The notes under the pieces: generated by a model | Database searches by the model: none | Told to the model about the DNA's origin: nothing | What the model saw: only the letters and a program-made list of their open reading frames with translations | Made by a program: the position numbers and the translations under genes | Assembly: GCA_964645005.1 (NCBI GenBank) | Contig: CAZXYS010000013.1 | Coordinates: 40,764-104,763, forward strand | From: CAZXYS01 sp964645005 | Lineage (GTDB): Bacteria; Bacteroidota; Ignavibacteria; Kapaibacteriales; UBA2268 | Direction of reading: 5' to 3' | DNA: 64,000 nucleotides | Shown: in pieces, positions 51,901 to 59,560 of the stretch | Numbering within the stretch: position 1 is the stretch's first letter | Layout of the letters: every line of letters begins with the position of its first letter

Positions 51901-52842
51901 AACCGGTTCATCTGTTGGGTCCTGATATGTAAACAATCTTAGACCCGCCAACTCTGAATTTTTCATCATCTCGAGAAGCTGCTCATCAATGATCATATCG
52001 CGATTAGCGATAATCTCACCGGTAGCCATATCAATAACATCGGAAGCTATCCTTCTGCCAATGTGCTCTTTTCCAAGATCATTCTTGTCAACATCTTCAG
52101 CGAGTTCGAATAGATTTATGATTTCTTCATCAGATGAAAAACCTAATGCACGAAGCAGTGTTGTTACAGGGAATTTCTTCTTCCGGTCTATATATGCATA
52201 CATGATTTCATGAATATCAGTGGTAAATTCCACCCATGATCCGCGGAAGGGAATTATTCTTGCCGTATGAATCCTGGTTCCGTTTGGATGGAGTGCATCA
52301 TCAAAGAAAACACCGGGGGATCGGTGTATCTGGCTGACGATAACACGTTCCGCGCCATTTATAATAAAAGTTCCGCGCGGTGACATCGCCGGAATATTAC
52401 CAAGATATACTTCCTGTTCGACTGATTCAATGTAATCTTCGGAATCCTTATCAGCTTTACTGGATAATCTTAACCTTGCTTTTAGAGGTTTCGCATAAGT
52501 TAGTTCCCGCTCTCTGCACTCTTCCTCGGAGTATTTGGGCTTTTCAATGTCATAATCTATGAACTCCAACTGAAAGACTGCCGAAGCATCTTCAATTGGA
52601 AAATTACTTTCGAAAGCCGCCTGCAAACCAACAGGTTTTCTCTTTGTTGGCGGTGTTTCTTCCTGAAGAAAATCGTCGTAAGCTGACAATTGAACATTTA
52701 AAAGATCCGGGTAAATTGATTCTTTTTGGGTTTTTGCAAAATTAATTCTGTTCCTGAGTCTCTCGATCGCGGAATCGCTTTGCAAAATTCTTTCCGGATG
52801 CTCATCTCGTTTTAGTTTGTCAGAAGTGCTGTTGACTCCCAC
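48982..52842 (-). CDS. rpoB: RNA polymerase beta subunit
   Basis: 1286 residues from GTG 52842. This start is chosen because AGGAGG lies 6 nt before it; the frame runs on to an ATG at 52911, but that start has no such site and would add 23 residues unlike the family. Landmarks are the rifampicin pocket ([20 protein letters not shown], then [19 protein letters not shown]), [54 protein letters not shown] and [20 protein letters not shown]. The rifampicin-region residues look wild type (D516-, H526- and S531-equivalents are D, H and S). It is transcribed with rpoC. Confidence 0.97.
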   Translation of the reverse strand: [1286 protein letters not shown]

Positions 52843-52860
52843 GTCACACCTCCTGTATTG
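52843..52860 (-). promoter_or_regulatory. Strong Shine-Dalgarno site of rpoB
   Basis: The minus strand reads CAATACAGGAGGTGTGAC and then GTG. A full AGGAGG is rare among the genes in this window, and it fixes the GTG as start. Confidence 0.8.
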
Positions 52861-53032
52861 TATTAAAGAAAAATAGGACTTTTTGACAATACTCTTACAA
52901 AGCACTGTCAAAAAACCCTATGTTTTTTGTTTTTTCATCAATAAATGTGTATCTTTTGTTTTTATCAACGGGAAAATTTCCGTTAAATTTTATTTCTGGA
53001 AAAATTTATCTTATCACAAAAAAATAACCCAC

Positions 53033-53058
53033 GGAAAGCGGCTTTTTAGCCGCTTTCC
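53033..53058 (-). terminator. Hairpin with T-run between rplL and rpoB (attenuator-like)
   Basis: GGAAAGCGGC and GCCGCTTTCC form a perfect 10-bp stem with a 6-nt loop; on the minus strand a run of seven Ts follows about 11 nt later. In many bacteria a partial terminator here adjusts rpoBC relative to the ribosomal genes. The role is inferred from position. Confidence 0.7.
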
Positions 53059-53084
53059 TGTTTATACTGTTGCTTCGATATTTT

Positions 53085-53480
53085 TTACTTAAGTGTAACT
53101 TTCGCTCCTGCTTCCTCGAGTTTCTTCTTCATCTCTTCAGCTTCTTCTTTGGTTACCTGCTCTTTAACCAGCGAAGGTGCACCTTCAACCAGTTCTTTAG
53201 CTTCCTTCAATCCAATATTCGTGAGCTCTCTGACAGCCTTGATAACCTGAAGTTTCTGAGCTCCGATATCGGTCAATTCAACATCGAATTCAGTTTTTTC
53301 TTCTTCCTGCTGAGCTTCGCCTGCTTCTGCGGGTGCGCCGCCGGGCATGGCTCCGCCCATCATCATCGGGGCTGCAGCAGATACGTCAAATTCGTCTTCA
53401 AGTTTTTTCTTCAACTCTGCTGCTTCGCCAAGTGTCAGATTCGAAATATCTTCAAAAAGTTTATCTACTTTTTCAGACAT
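53085..53480 (-). CDS. rplL: 50S ribosomal protein L7/L12
   Basis: 131 residues. L7/L12 forms the mobile stalk that recruits EF-G, EF-Tu and IF-2. The N-terminal dimer part (VDKLFEDISNLTLGEAAELK) is followed by a Gly/Ala/Met hinge (PMMMGGAMPGGAPAEAGEAQ) and the C-terminal domain with IKAVRELTNIGLKEAKELVE and EEMKKKLEEAGAKVTLK. It follows rplJ by 42 bp. Confidence 0.98.
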   Translation of the reverse strand: MSEKVDKLFEDISNLTLGEAAELKKKLEDEFDVSAAAPMMMGGAMPGGAPAEAGEAQQEEEKTEFDVELTDIGAQKLQVIKAVRELTNIGLKEAKELVEGAPSLVKEQVTKEEAEEMKKKLEEAGAKVTLK

Positions 53481-53522
53481 TATAATACTCCTGATTTAAT
53501 TTGCAAATTATTCAATTCAATT

Positions 53523-54083
53523 TTACGCTGCGTCTTTTTTCTTCGCGACTTCTTCAATCACTGAACCAAGATCCCTCATCACGGCATTGATCGAATTGAC
53601 AATACCTGCGGCAGGATCATTGACAGCTTTCACGATTCCTGAAACCGGCGAAGACAGACTCAATACAATACCGGCTATCAAGTCTTCACGGGAAGGCAGC
53701 TTGGTGATATCTTCAAGTTTTCCTCCCTCGTAATACTGTCCTTCAATAATTGCAGCTTTTAATTGAGGGAGTTTATGCTTGTCCTGGAAATTCTTGATTA
53801 CTCTTGAAGGTTCAACAGGATCAGTATAGCCAAAAGCTATTCCCGACATCCCCGTCAAATCTTCATCAGTAAGCTCGAATCCTCCTACTTCGTCAATGGC
53901 GTGTTTGATCAAGGTGTTCTTAGCAACCTGGTAATCCACCCCTTTATCACGCAATACCGTTCGGAACTCCACTGAATTCTCCACAGTCATTCCTCGATAA
54001 TTAACTAGATAAAGCCCTGTGGTCTTGCTAAGTTTTTCAATCAGACCATTAACGATCTCTTTTTTCTTTTCTCTTGTGATCAT
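53523..54083 (-). CDS. rplJ: 50S ribosomal protein L10
   Basis: 186 residues. L10 is the base of the stalk and binds L7/L12 dimers by its C-terminal helix. KKEIVNGLIEKLSKTTGLYL, NYRGMTVENSVEFRTVLRDK and KNTLIKHAIDEV are typical. The L10-L12 complex often binds its own leader; a 116-bp leader precedes the gene. Confidence 0.97.
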   Translation of the reverse strand: MITREKKKEIVNGLIEKLSKTTGLYLVNYRGMTVENSVEFRTVLRDKGVDYQVAKNTLIKHAIDEVGGFELTDEDLTGMSGIAFGYTDPVEPSRVIKNFQDKHKLPQLKAAIIEGQYYEGGKLEDITKLPSREDLIAGIVLSLSSPVSGIVKAVNDPAAGIVNSINAVMRDLGSVIEEVAKKKDAA

Positions 54084-54199
54084 CCCGCTTTTACCGTTTT
54101 TTATATTTAATCTTTAATTCGCAGACAGCAACAGAGTGACCGTGGTCAAACTGAGAAGCATTTGCCGCCTATTAACTAAAGAGTACGTAATAGACTAAA
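54084..54199 (-). promoter_or_regulatory. Leader between rplA and rplJ, possible L10-binding RNA
   Basis: 116 bp without coding sequence, in the place where L10 leader RNAs control rplJL in many bacteria. Several short inverted segments occur, but no certain match to the known kink-turn motif can be made by eye. Confidence 0.3.
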
Positions 54200-54904
54200 T
54201 TATTCCGCTGTTTTTGTAAGTGTGTTCTCATTGACGTTAACACCTGGTCCCATTGTGGAACTAAAATAAACATTTTTAATATACTTGCCTTTTGCGGCTG
54301 ATGGTCTTGCTCTTAGAATCGTTGAATAGAATGTTGCAAGATTCTCTTTCAGTTGATTTATGTCAAATGAGCATTTCCCGACTGAAGCATGTATATTCCC
54401 TGTTTTGTCCACTCTATATTCAATTTTTCCTGCTTTGACTTCCTGAACAGTCCGTGCTATATCAAATGTTACCGTTCCGCTCTTTGGATTAGGCATTAAG
54501 CCTCTGGGACCTAATATTTTACCAAGTTTTCCTGCCTGAGCCATGACATCCGGGGCAGCAATAACAACATCTACTTCAGCCCAACCGCCCTGGATTTTCT
54601 CGACATATTCATCCAGTCCGGCGTAATCGGCTCCTGCATCAAGAGCTTCCTGATCCTTCGGAGGTTTGCACAGGACCAATACACGTACCGTTTTACCAGT
54701 GCCGTGGGGAAGAGATACTGTTCCCCGAATCATCTGATCAGCTTTTCTCGGATCAACTCCTAAACGAATAGCAATCTCGAATGATTCGTCAAAATTTGCA
54801 GTCGCTTTATTCTTGACCAGTGATACAGCCTCCTCAAAAGTGTATTTCTTATCCAGGTCAAGATCTTTGGTCAATGCATTATACCTTTTTCCGTGCTTTT
54901 TCAT
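54200..54904 (-). CDS. rplA: 50S ribosomal protein L1
   Basis: 234 residues. L1 forms the stalk at the E site and in many bacteria represses its own mRNA. KKHGKRYNALTKDLDLDKKY, ANFDESFEIAIRLGVDPRKA, DQMIRGTVSLPHGTGKTVRV and PRGLMPNPKSGTV are characteristic. It follows rplK by 30 bp. Confidence 0.98.
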   Translation of the reverse strand: MKKHGKRYNALTKDLDLDKKYTFEEAVSLVKNKATANFDESFEIAIRLGVDPRKADQMIRGTVSLPHGTGKTVRVLVLCKPPKDQEALDAGADYAGLDEYVEKIQGGWAEVDVVIAAPDVMAQAGKLGKILGPRGLMPNPKSGTVTFDIARTVQEVKAGKIEYRVDKTGNIHASVGKCSFDINQLKENLATFYSTILRARPSAAKGKYIKNVYFSSTMGPGVNVNENTLTKTAE

Positions 54905-54934
54905 TTTCTCACAATCCGATATTTATATTAAATT

Positions 54935-55366
54935 TTATTTCTCTTTAAATAATATGCCCATACTGCGAGCCGTACCTTTTACCATATCCACCGCCGTTTC
55001 CATGCTGGCGGCATTAAGATCATTTTCCTTGATCTTTACAATTTCCTCGCACTGTTTTCTGGTTACCGTAGCCACTTTGGTTTTGTTCGGTTCGGCTGAA
55101 CCGGAATTGATTTTGGCAGCCTTTTTCAAAAGAACCGATGCCGGCGGCGATTTGATAATGAATGTAAAAGTCTTATCAGTATAGAATGTTATAACACAAG
55201 GTAGTATCATACCTTTTTCTTCTTTCTGTGTTTGCGCATTGAATTTTTTCACAAATTCCATACCGTTGAGACCACGCTGTCCGAAAGCAGGACCTACCGG
55301 CGGTGCCATCGAGGCTTCTCCCGCCTTCAACTGCAATTTGAACATACCCGCAACTTTCTTTGCCAT
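54935..55366 (-). CDS. rplK: 50S ribosomal protein L11
   Basis: 143 residues. L11 binds the GTPase-associated region and supports stringent-response signalling. FKLQLKAGEASMAPPVGPAF, GQRGLNGMEFVKKFNAQT and SPPASVLLKKAAKINSGSAE are typical; the rest is conserved. It follows nusG by 27 bp. Confidence 0.98.
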   Translation of the reverse strand: MAKKVAGMFKLQLKAGEASMAPPVGPAFGQRGLNGMEFVKKFNAQTQKEEKGMILPCVITFYTDKTFTFIIKSPPASVLLKKAAKINSGSAEPNKTKVATVTRKQCEEIVKIKENDLNAASMETAVDMVKGTARSMGILFKEK

Positions 55367-55393
55367 TTTTTCTTTCCGCTCTTTAAATTAAAA

Positions 55394-55969
55394 TTAATGA
55401 TTCTCTAATTCAACCTGTCCGAAATCGAGTTCAACAGGTGTTTTCCTGCCCAGGATCCCGACTTCGACCTTAAGTTTTTGCTTTTCATTATTTACTTCTT
55501 TTACAGTACCGCTGAAACTTGAAAACGGACCGTCGATAACCCGCACGGGATCACCTTCGGCAAATGATGTTTCAATCGTAGCGATGCTTTTTCTTTCTTC
55601 CACTCTGCCTATTATTCTTTCTATCTCATGTGGGCGCAAAGGCACGGGCTCTTGCCTCCTGCCGACAAAACTTACCACCGACGGAAGATTTGAAATTATC
55701 TCCTGAATCTTTTTGTCCATTATCACTTTTGCCAGAATATACCCGGGAAGAAAGTTCTTCGTTTTGGTCTTTCTCTTTCCCTGTCTTACTTCAAAAACCG
55801 TTTCCAGCGGTATAATCACTTCCTGAATCTTATCTTCAAGATTAAGTCTTTTGATCTCGGCTTCCAGAGCCGCTTTTACTTTCTGTTCGTGACCGGTGTA
55901 TGTACGTATGGCATACCATTTGGGTTCCACTTTCTGGTTTTCCTGCCCTATGTTTTCTTGTTCAGCCAT
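55394..55969 (-). CDS. nusG: Transcription elongation/antitermination factor NusG
   Basis: 191 residues from ATG 55969; the frame opens nine codons earlier (55996), but MAEQEN is the more usual start. It binds RNA polymerase and, through S10, links it to the ribosome. The N-terminal domain has PKWYAIRTYTGHEQKVKAAL and LPGYILAKV, the KOW part DPVRVIDGPFSSFSGTVKEV and the end FGRKTPVELDF-like (LGRKTPVELDFGQVELE). It lies about 50 bp after secE. Confidence 0.94.
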   Translation of the reverse strand: MAEQENIGQENQKVEPKWYAIRTYTGHEQKVKAALEAEIKRLNLEDKIQEVIIPLETVFEVRQGKRKTKTKNFLPGYILAKVIMDKKIQEIISNLPSVVSFVGRRQEPVPLRPHEIERIIGRVEERKSIATIETSFAEGDPVRVIDGPFSSFSGTVKEVNNEKQKLKVEVGILGRKTPVELDFGQVELENH

Positions 55970-56018
55970 AATCATTAAGTCTTTTCCAAAATTCAATTTA
56001 AATACTTAAATACTAAAG

Positions 56019-56204
56019 TTAAGAGAATATTCCGGTCATAATTCCTGTCATTATCTGGTCAACGATCAAAACAAAACCGGTAATAATAAGAGAAACAACG
56101 ATCACAACGACCGTCGATTCCCTGAGCTGTTCTTTTGTTGGCCAGGAGACTTTCTTCATCTCCGTAACCACTTCATTGGTAAATTCTTTTATCCTGCCTA
56201 ACAT
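56019..56204 (-). CDS. secE: Preprotein translocase subunit SecE
   Basis: 61 residues. One amphipathic region (IKEFTNEVVTEMKKVSWPTK) and one membrane helix (STVVVIVVSLIITGFVLIVD) form the single-span bacterial type. The KKVSWPTKEQL motif is diagnostic. It pairs with SecY (26292-27638). It lies between tRNA-Trp and nusG, the common position; no rpmG (L33) gene is present in the 56-bp gap before it. Confidence 0.95.
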   Translation of the reverse strand: MLGRIKEFTNEVVTEMKKVSWPTKEQLRESTVVVIVVSLIITGFVLIVDQIMTGIMTGIFS

Positions 56205-56260
56205 GCTATATCCGGTTAAAAAATAAAATTATTGTTTACGCTTAATGCGAATATTTATTG

Positions 56261-56333
56261 CAGGGGTGGCAGGAATCGAACCCACAACCTACGGTTTTGG
56301 AGACCGTCGCTCTGCCAATTGAGCTACACCCCT
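56261..56333 (-). tRNA. tRNA-Trp (anticodon CCA)
   Basis: 73 nt. Cloverleaf on the minus strand: acceptor AGGGGTG/CACCCCT, D-arm GCTCAATTGGCAGAGC, anticodon loop with CCA, T-arm GGTTCGAATCC. It is the last tRNA of a five-tRNA cluster ahead of secE. No CCA end is encoded. Confidence 0.95.
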
Positions 56334-56399
56334 TTGTTCGATTTTCAAATATCATTCAAAATTTAAAAAAGAAATTCCTGCCTAAAAACAAGAATCAAG

Positions 56400-56471
<72 letters not shown>

Positions 56472-56482
56472 GCTTCCATGGG

Positions 56483-56555
56483 AGCGGGAAACGGGACTCG
56501 AACCCGCGGCCCCCAGCTTGGGAAGCTGATGCTCTACCAACTGAGCTACTCCCGC
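56483..56555 (-). tRNA. tRNA-Gly (anticodon CCC)
   Basis: 73 nt. Acceptor GCGGGAG/TTCCCGC, anticodon stem TCAGC/GCTGG with loop TTCCCAA, so position 34-36 reads CCC. It differs from the neighbouring tRNA-Gly(TCC) by only a few bases, so one is probably a duplication of the other with changed anticodon. Confidence 0.85.
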
Positions 56556-56678
56556 AAACAGAAAAAAATGCAGCTTGCATCAACTCCCTCTCTTAATGAG
56601 ATTTCTGTTTATTTCTTTCGTAAACATTTTCTATGCAAGCCGCTTCATTCTTTATATTTACCTTTTCAAAAAACTAAG

Positions 56679-56751
56679 AGCGGGAGACGAGACTCGAACC
56701 CGCGACCCTCAGCTTGGAAGGCTGATGCTCTACCAACTGAGCTACTCCCGC
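56679..56751 (-). tRNA. tRNA-Gly (anticodon TCC)
   Basis: 73 nt. Acceptor GCGGGAG/CTCCCGC, anticodon stem TCAGC/GCTGA with loop CTTCCAA, anticodon TCC, T-arm GGGTTCGAGTCTC. It is separated from tRNA-Gly(CCC) by 123 bp, with no tRNA in between. Confidence 0.92.
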
Positions 56752-56760
56752 AAAGCCGCG

Positions 56761-56845
56761 TGGGCCGGGATGGATTTGAACCACCGTAGGGCGTCAGCCC
56801 GCCAGATTTACAGTCTGGTGCATTTGACCGCTCTGCCACCGACCC
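56761..56845 (-). tRNA. tRNA-Tyr (anticodon GTA)
   Basis: 85 nt with a long variable arm. Acceptor GGGTCGG/CCGGCCC with wobble, anticodon stem CAGAC/ATCTG with GTA in the loop. It is the first gene of the cluster; its promoter should lie in the AT-rich stretch before position 57074, facing away from the reductase gene. Confidence 0.95.
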
Positions 56846-57074
56846 AATTTCTTGAGCTTACTAAATTATGAAATTATTTTGTCAAAATCAAGTATATTAG
56901 AAAAAAAATTTCCCCGAAAACAAAATTTTTTCTTGTCTTGCCGGAAATACTATAACGAAAAAAAATACTGTTTTATTGAATACATTTTATATTCATTTAA
57001 AATTTATGCTTAAATTTGTAGTTTAATTTAAGATCAATATGTAGAAATAATCTGTAAGAATTTTTTAACCGGCT

Positions 57075-57875
57075 ATGGAACAATCGCCTTATAACGCAAC
57101 AGTGATGGGGAAAATTCTGATTACACCTGATCTTATGGTGCTCAGGGTGCGAATAGATGAAGAAAGATATGAATTTAAGGCTGGGCAGTACACAACCATT
57201 GGCTTACTTGCAGGCGAATTACGTTCATCGAATTCAGTACTGCCCATCGAAGAACTCCCCGATGAATTTCTTATAAAACGCCCCTATTCCATCGCTTCGG
57301 CAAAACATGACACCCGTGACTTTGAGTTCTATATCAGTCAGGTAAAATCAGGACAACTTACACCACGACTCTTTAATTTGACACAGGGCAGAAGAATGTG
57401 GGTAGATGACAAAATATTAGGCGTCTTTAATCTGAATGACACCCCTCCCGAAAAAAATATTGTTATGGTTGCAACAGGTACAGGACTTGCTCCATACATT
57501 AGTTATCTCCGTTCGCATATTAACGAAGCAAAAGACAGGAACCTTGCAGTGATCCACGGCGCCGCCCAGCCTTGGGACCTTGGTTATTACAGCGAATTGA
57601 TGTTCATTAACAATACTTTTAGTAATTTTTATTACTTCCCTACGCTTCTGAAAGCTGATAAAACATGGTCCGGATTAAGGGGGTATATTCAGGAACATCT
57701 GGATAAAAAAATGCTTGAAGACGAAGCCGGAATTGAACTAGACCCCGAAAAAACAGACTTCTTTCTTTGCGGTAATCCCAAAATGGTAATGGCAGTATCT
57801 GAATTTTTGTATCAAAACAATTACAAAAAACATACGACTGATAAACCGGGCGCCTTACATGTTGAAGAATATTAA
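57075..57875 (+). CDS. Ferredoxin/flavodoxin-NADP reductase
   Basis: 266 residues. It moves electrons between NADP(H) and ferredoxin or flavodoxin. The FAD-binding motif is RPYSIASAK (about 89-97), the flavin-facing YISQVKSGQLTPRLF follows, and the NADP part has VMVATGTGLAPYISYLRS (about 135-152) and FFLCGNPKMV. It ends GALHVEEY, like Fpr-type reductases; the last aromatic residue stacks on the flavin. The loop at 51-65 (SSNSVLPIEELPDEF) is a short insertion. It is transcribed divergently from the tRNA cluster and is 12 bp before a lipoprotein gene. Confidence 0.9.
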   Translation: MEQSPYNATVMGKILITPDLMVLRVRIDEERYEFKAGQYTTIGLLAGELRSSNSVLPIEELPDEFLIKRPYSIASAKHDTRDFEFYISQVKSGQLTPRLFNLTQGRRMWVDDKILGVFNLNDTPPEKNIVMVATGTGLAPYISYLRSHINEAKDRNLAVIHGAAQPWDLGYYSELMFINNTFSNFYYFPTLLKADKTWSGLRGYIQEHLDKKMLEDEAGIELDPEKTDFFLCGNPKMVMAVSEFLYQNNYKKHTTDKPGALHVEEY

Positions 57876-57887
57876 TATAAGAAAACT

Positions 57888-58595
57888 ATGAAACATATTT
57901 TACATACTTTGAGCAGCTTTTTCCTCATAATTTTCATAACATTCAATCTGTCTTGCAGCAATAATAACTCTGAAAATGATAAACCCGGGCTAAACAAAGA
58001 AGCTCAACAGGAAAAAACTTTTGAACAAGATAACCATCAGAAGTTCAATCCTGATTTGATTCATGCCAGACGAAAAGAAAAAGACAGTATGTTCAGCCAA
58101 GAGAACTCTCCTCTAACAGAAGATCTTAAGGCTGAATTCAAAGGGCTGAAATATTATACTCCATCGGAGAAATATTTTGTCGAGGCTAAGCTCGAAATAT
58201 TCGAAAATCCCGACACGGTGGAGATCCTTACCACGAAAAGTAATGATATCAGAAAAATGCTCCGCTATGGGAAATTTCATTTCAGTATCGACAGCGAACA
58301 ATGCGAGTTAACAGCTTACAGAGTACTCCCGGTTGAAATATCAGATATGCTTTTTGTACCTTTTAAAGATTCTACCTGCAGCAATGGTTCCTACGAAGGA
58401 GGTCGGTATCTGGACATTGAATTAAATAAAAATTCGGACAATTATGTAATCAACTTCAATTACGCTTACAATCCTTATTGTGCTTATAATATGAAGTATA
58501 GCTGCCCGTTAGTTCCTGATGAAAATTATCTTGATGTGGCTATAAAAGCCGGTGAAAAAAATTATAAAAAGCAAATGAAACCTTTAGGTTATTAA
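57888..58595 (+). CDS. DUF1684-family lipoprotein
   Basis: 235 residues. The signal ends in FNLSC, so Cys23 is the likely lipid site. The DUF1684 pattern is complete: RRKEKDSMFSQENSPL, FKGLKYYTPSEKYFVEAKLE, LFVPFKDSTCSNGSYEGGRY, NFNYAYNPYCAYNMKYSCPL, VPDENYLDVAIKAGEKNYK. The conserved cysteines, asparagines and prolines near the end suggest a metal or ligand site, but the family has no defined function. It lies one base before the next lipoprotein gene (stop and start nearly touch), so the two are coupled. Confidence 0.85.
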   Translation: MKHILHTLSSFFLIIFITFNLSCSNNNSENDKPGLNKEAQQEKTFEQDNHQKFNPDLIHARRKEKDSMFSQENSPLTEDLKAEFKGLKYYTPSEKYFVEAKLEIFENPDTVEILTTKSNDIRKMLRYGKFHFSIDSEQCELTAYRVLPVEISDMLFVPFKDSTCSNGSYEGGRYLDIELNKNSDNYVINFNYAYNPYCAYNMKYSCPLVPDENYLDVAIKAGEKNYKKQMKPLGY

Positions 58596-58596
58596 A

Positions 58597-59217
58597 ATGA
58601 AATTTAAATTGTACATAATATTGATCCTAACTTTCCTGCTGACTATCAGTGGCTGCATCGTAGTTAAAGATCAAGAATATAAAGATGTTACCCCAACCGT
58701 AAATCTTAGTCCTAAACCTGAAATAAAAATGAATAATACTCCCATCAGGTCGAAAACGGGGGATATGCTCTCATTCATACCAAATGACTGGTTCCTCGTG
58801 GATCTTAAAGATGAAGCTTCTGCCGACATAATGGCTGTTGCCGTAAATTCCGATTATTCTCTCAGCATAGTATTCAAAAATATCAGGAAAAACAGTCAGA
58901 TAGATAAAATTGTCGATAAAGAAGGCTTACTTGGGTTAGCCCGAATGAGTTTTGCCCGTCATCAAAAAAAATCCGGCGGGACAGCCAAACAGGTCGGAAA
59001 ATACACCCCCATTAAAATGGGTAACAGCAAATTTGTCAGCTATGAATTTACTGTCAAAGGCGGAGCATTGAACTCCAGAGTAGTAGTTTTCAAATCAAGC
59101 CTTGGCAAGTATTATGAAATCGCAATGATACCCATGCAAATTAAAGGAAATCCCCTGCCGCCGCAAAACGAAAGACAAAAAATATTCCGCTCAATCCTTG
59201 CTACAACAAAGTTTTAA
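58597..59217 (+). CDS. Small lipoprotein of unknown function
   Basis: 206 residues. The N-terminus (KLYIILILTFLLTISGC) gives a lipobox with Cys20. The body (GDMLSFIPNDWFLVDLKDEA, then ALNSRVVVFKSSLGKYYEIA) is mixed alpha-beta with no family I recognise; the MLSFIPNDWF stretch recalls PsbP/DcrB-like folds, whose members often read as a hydrophobic start, then a 'P.gW' motif. That similarity is weak. It follows the DUF1684 gene directly, which suggests shared envelope function. Confidence 0.6.
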   Translation: MKFKLYIILILTFLLTISGCIVVKDQEYKDVTPTVNLSPKPEIKMNNTPIRSKTGDMLSFIPNDWFLVDLKDEASADIMAVAVNSDYSLSIVFKNIRKNSQIDKIVDKEGLLGLARMSFARHQKKSGGTAKQVGKYTPIKMGNSKFVSYEFTVKGGALNSRVVVFKSSLGKYYEIAMIPMQIKGNPLPPQNERQKIFRSILATTKF

Positions 59218-59560
59218 ACTTAACACTTTGCCCAAATTGGGAATAAATACCATTTGTATTTGTGACCATTTACTATTTTTTAAGCAGCAATAATTTCATA
59301 AATTTATATTAAATAATACATTATTTATATTTTTCTTCCTAATTGTATAAAAAACTGTAACTTTTTGCTCTTTTGGTTGTTAATCTGTATATAGTAAATA
59401 ATTGAATGTAACTTGTTACGGAACTTTAGATGAGCATCAAGATTTATAATATAAAGAAATGGCATTCCTTCAAATATTTTGATTTAAAATAATAAAATAT
59501 AGATTTTAATTTAATGTAGAATCCGTAAAAATTTGTAAAAACGTCAATCAAAGGTCTATC
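59218..59560. other. AT-rich non-coding gap, 343 bp
   Basis: No coding sequence or stable hairpin is seen; CCCAAATTGGG is a short palindrome near 59230. The stretch probably holds the promoter for the large T9SS protein that follows. Confidence 0.4.

Noticed and set aside
52843..52911. ATG start of rpoB at 52911
   Set aside because: A full AGGAGG precedes the GTG at 52842, and the extra residues do not resemble beta subunits.
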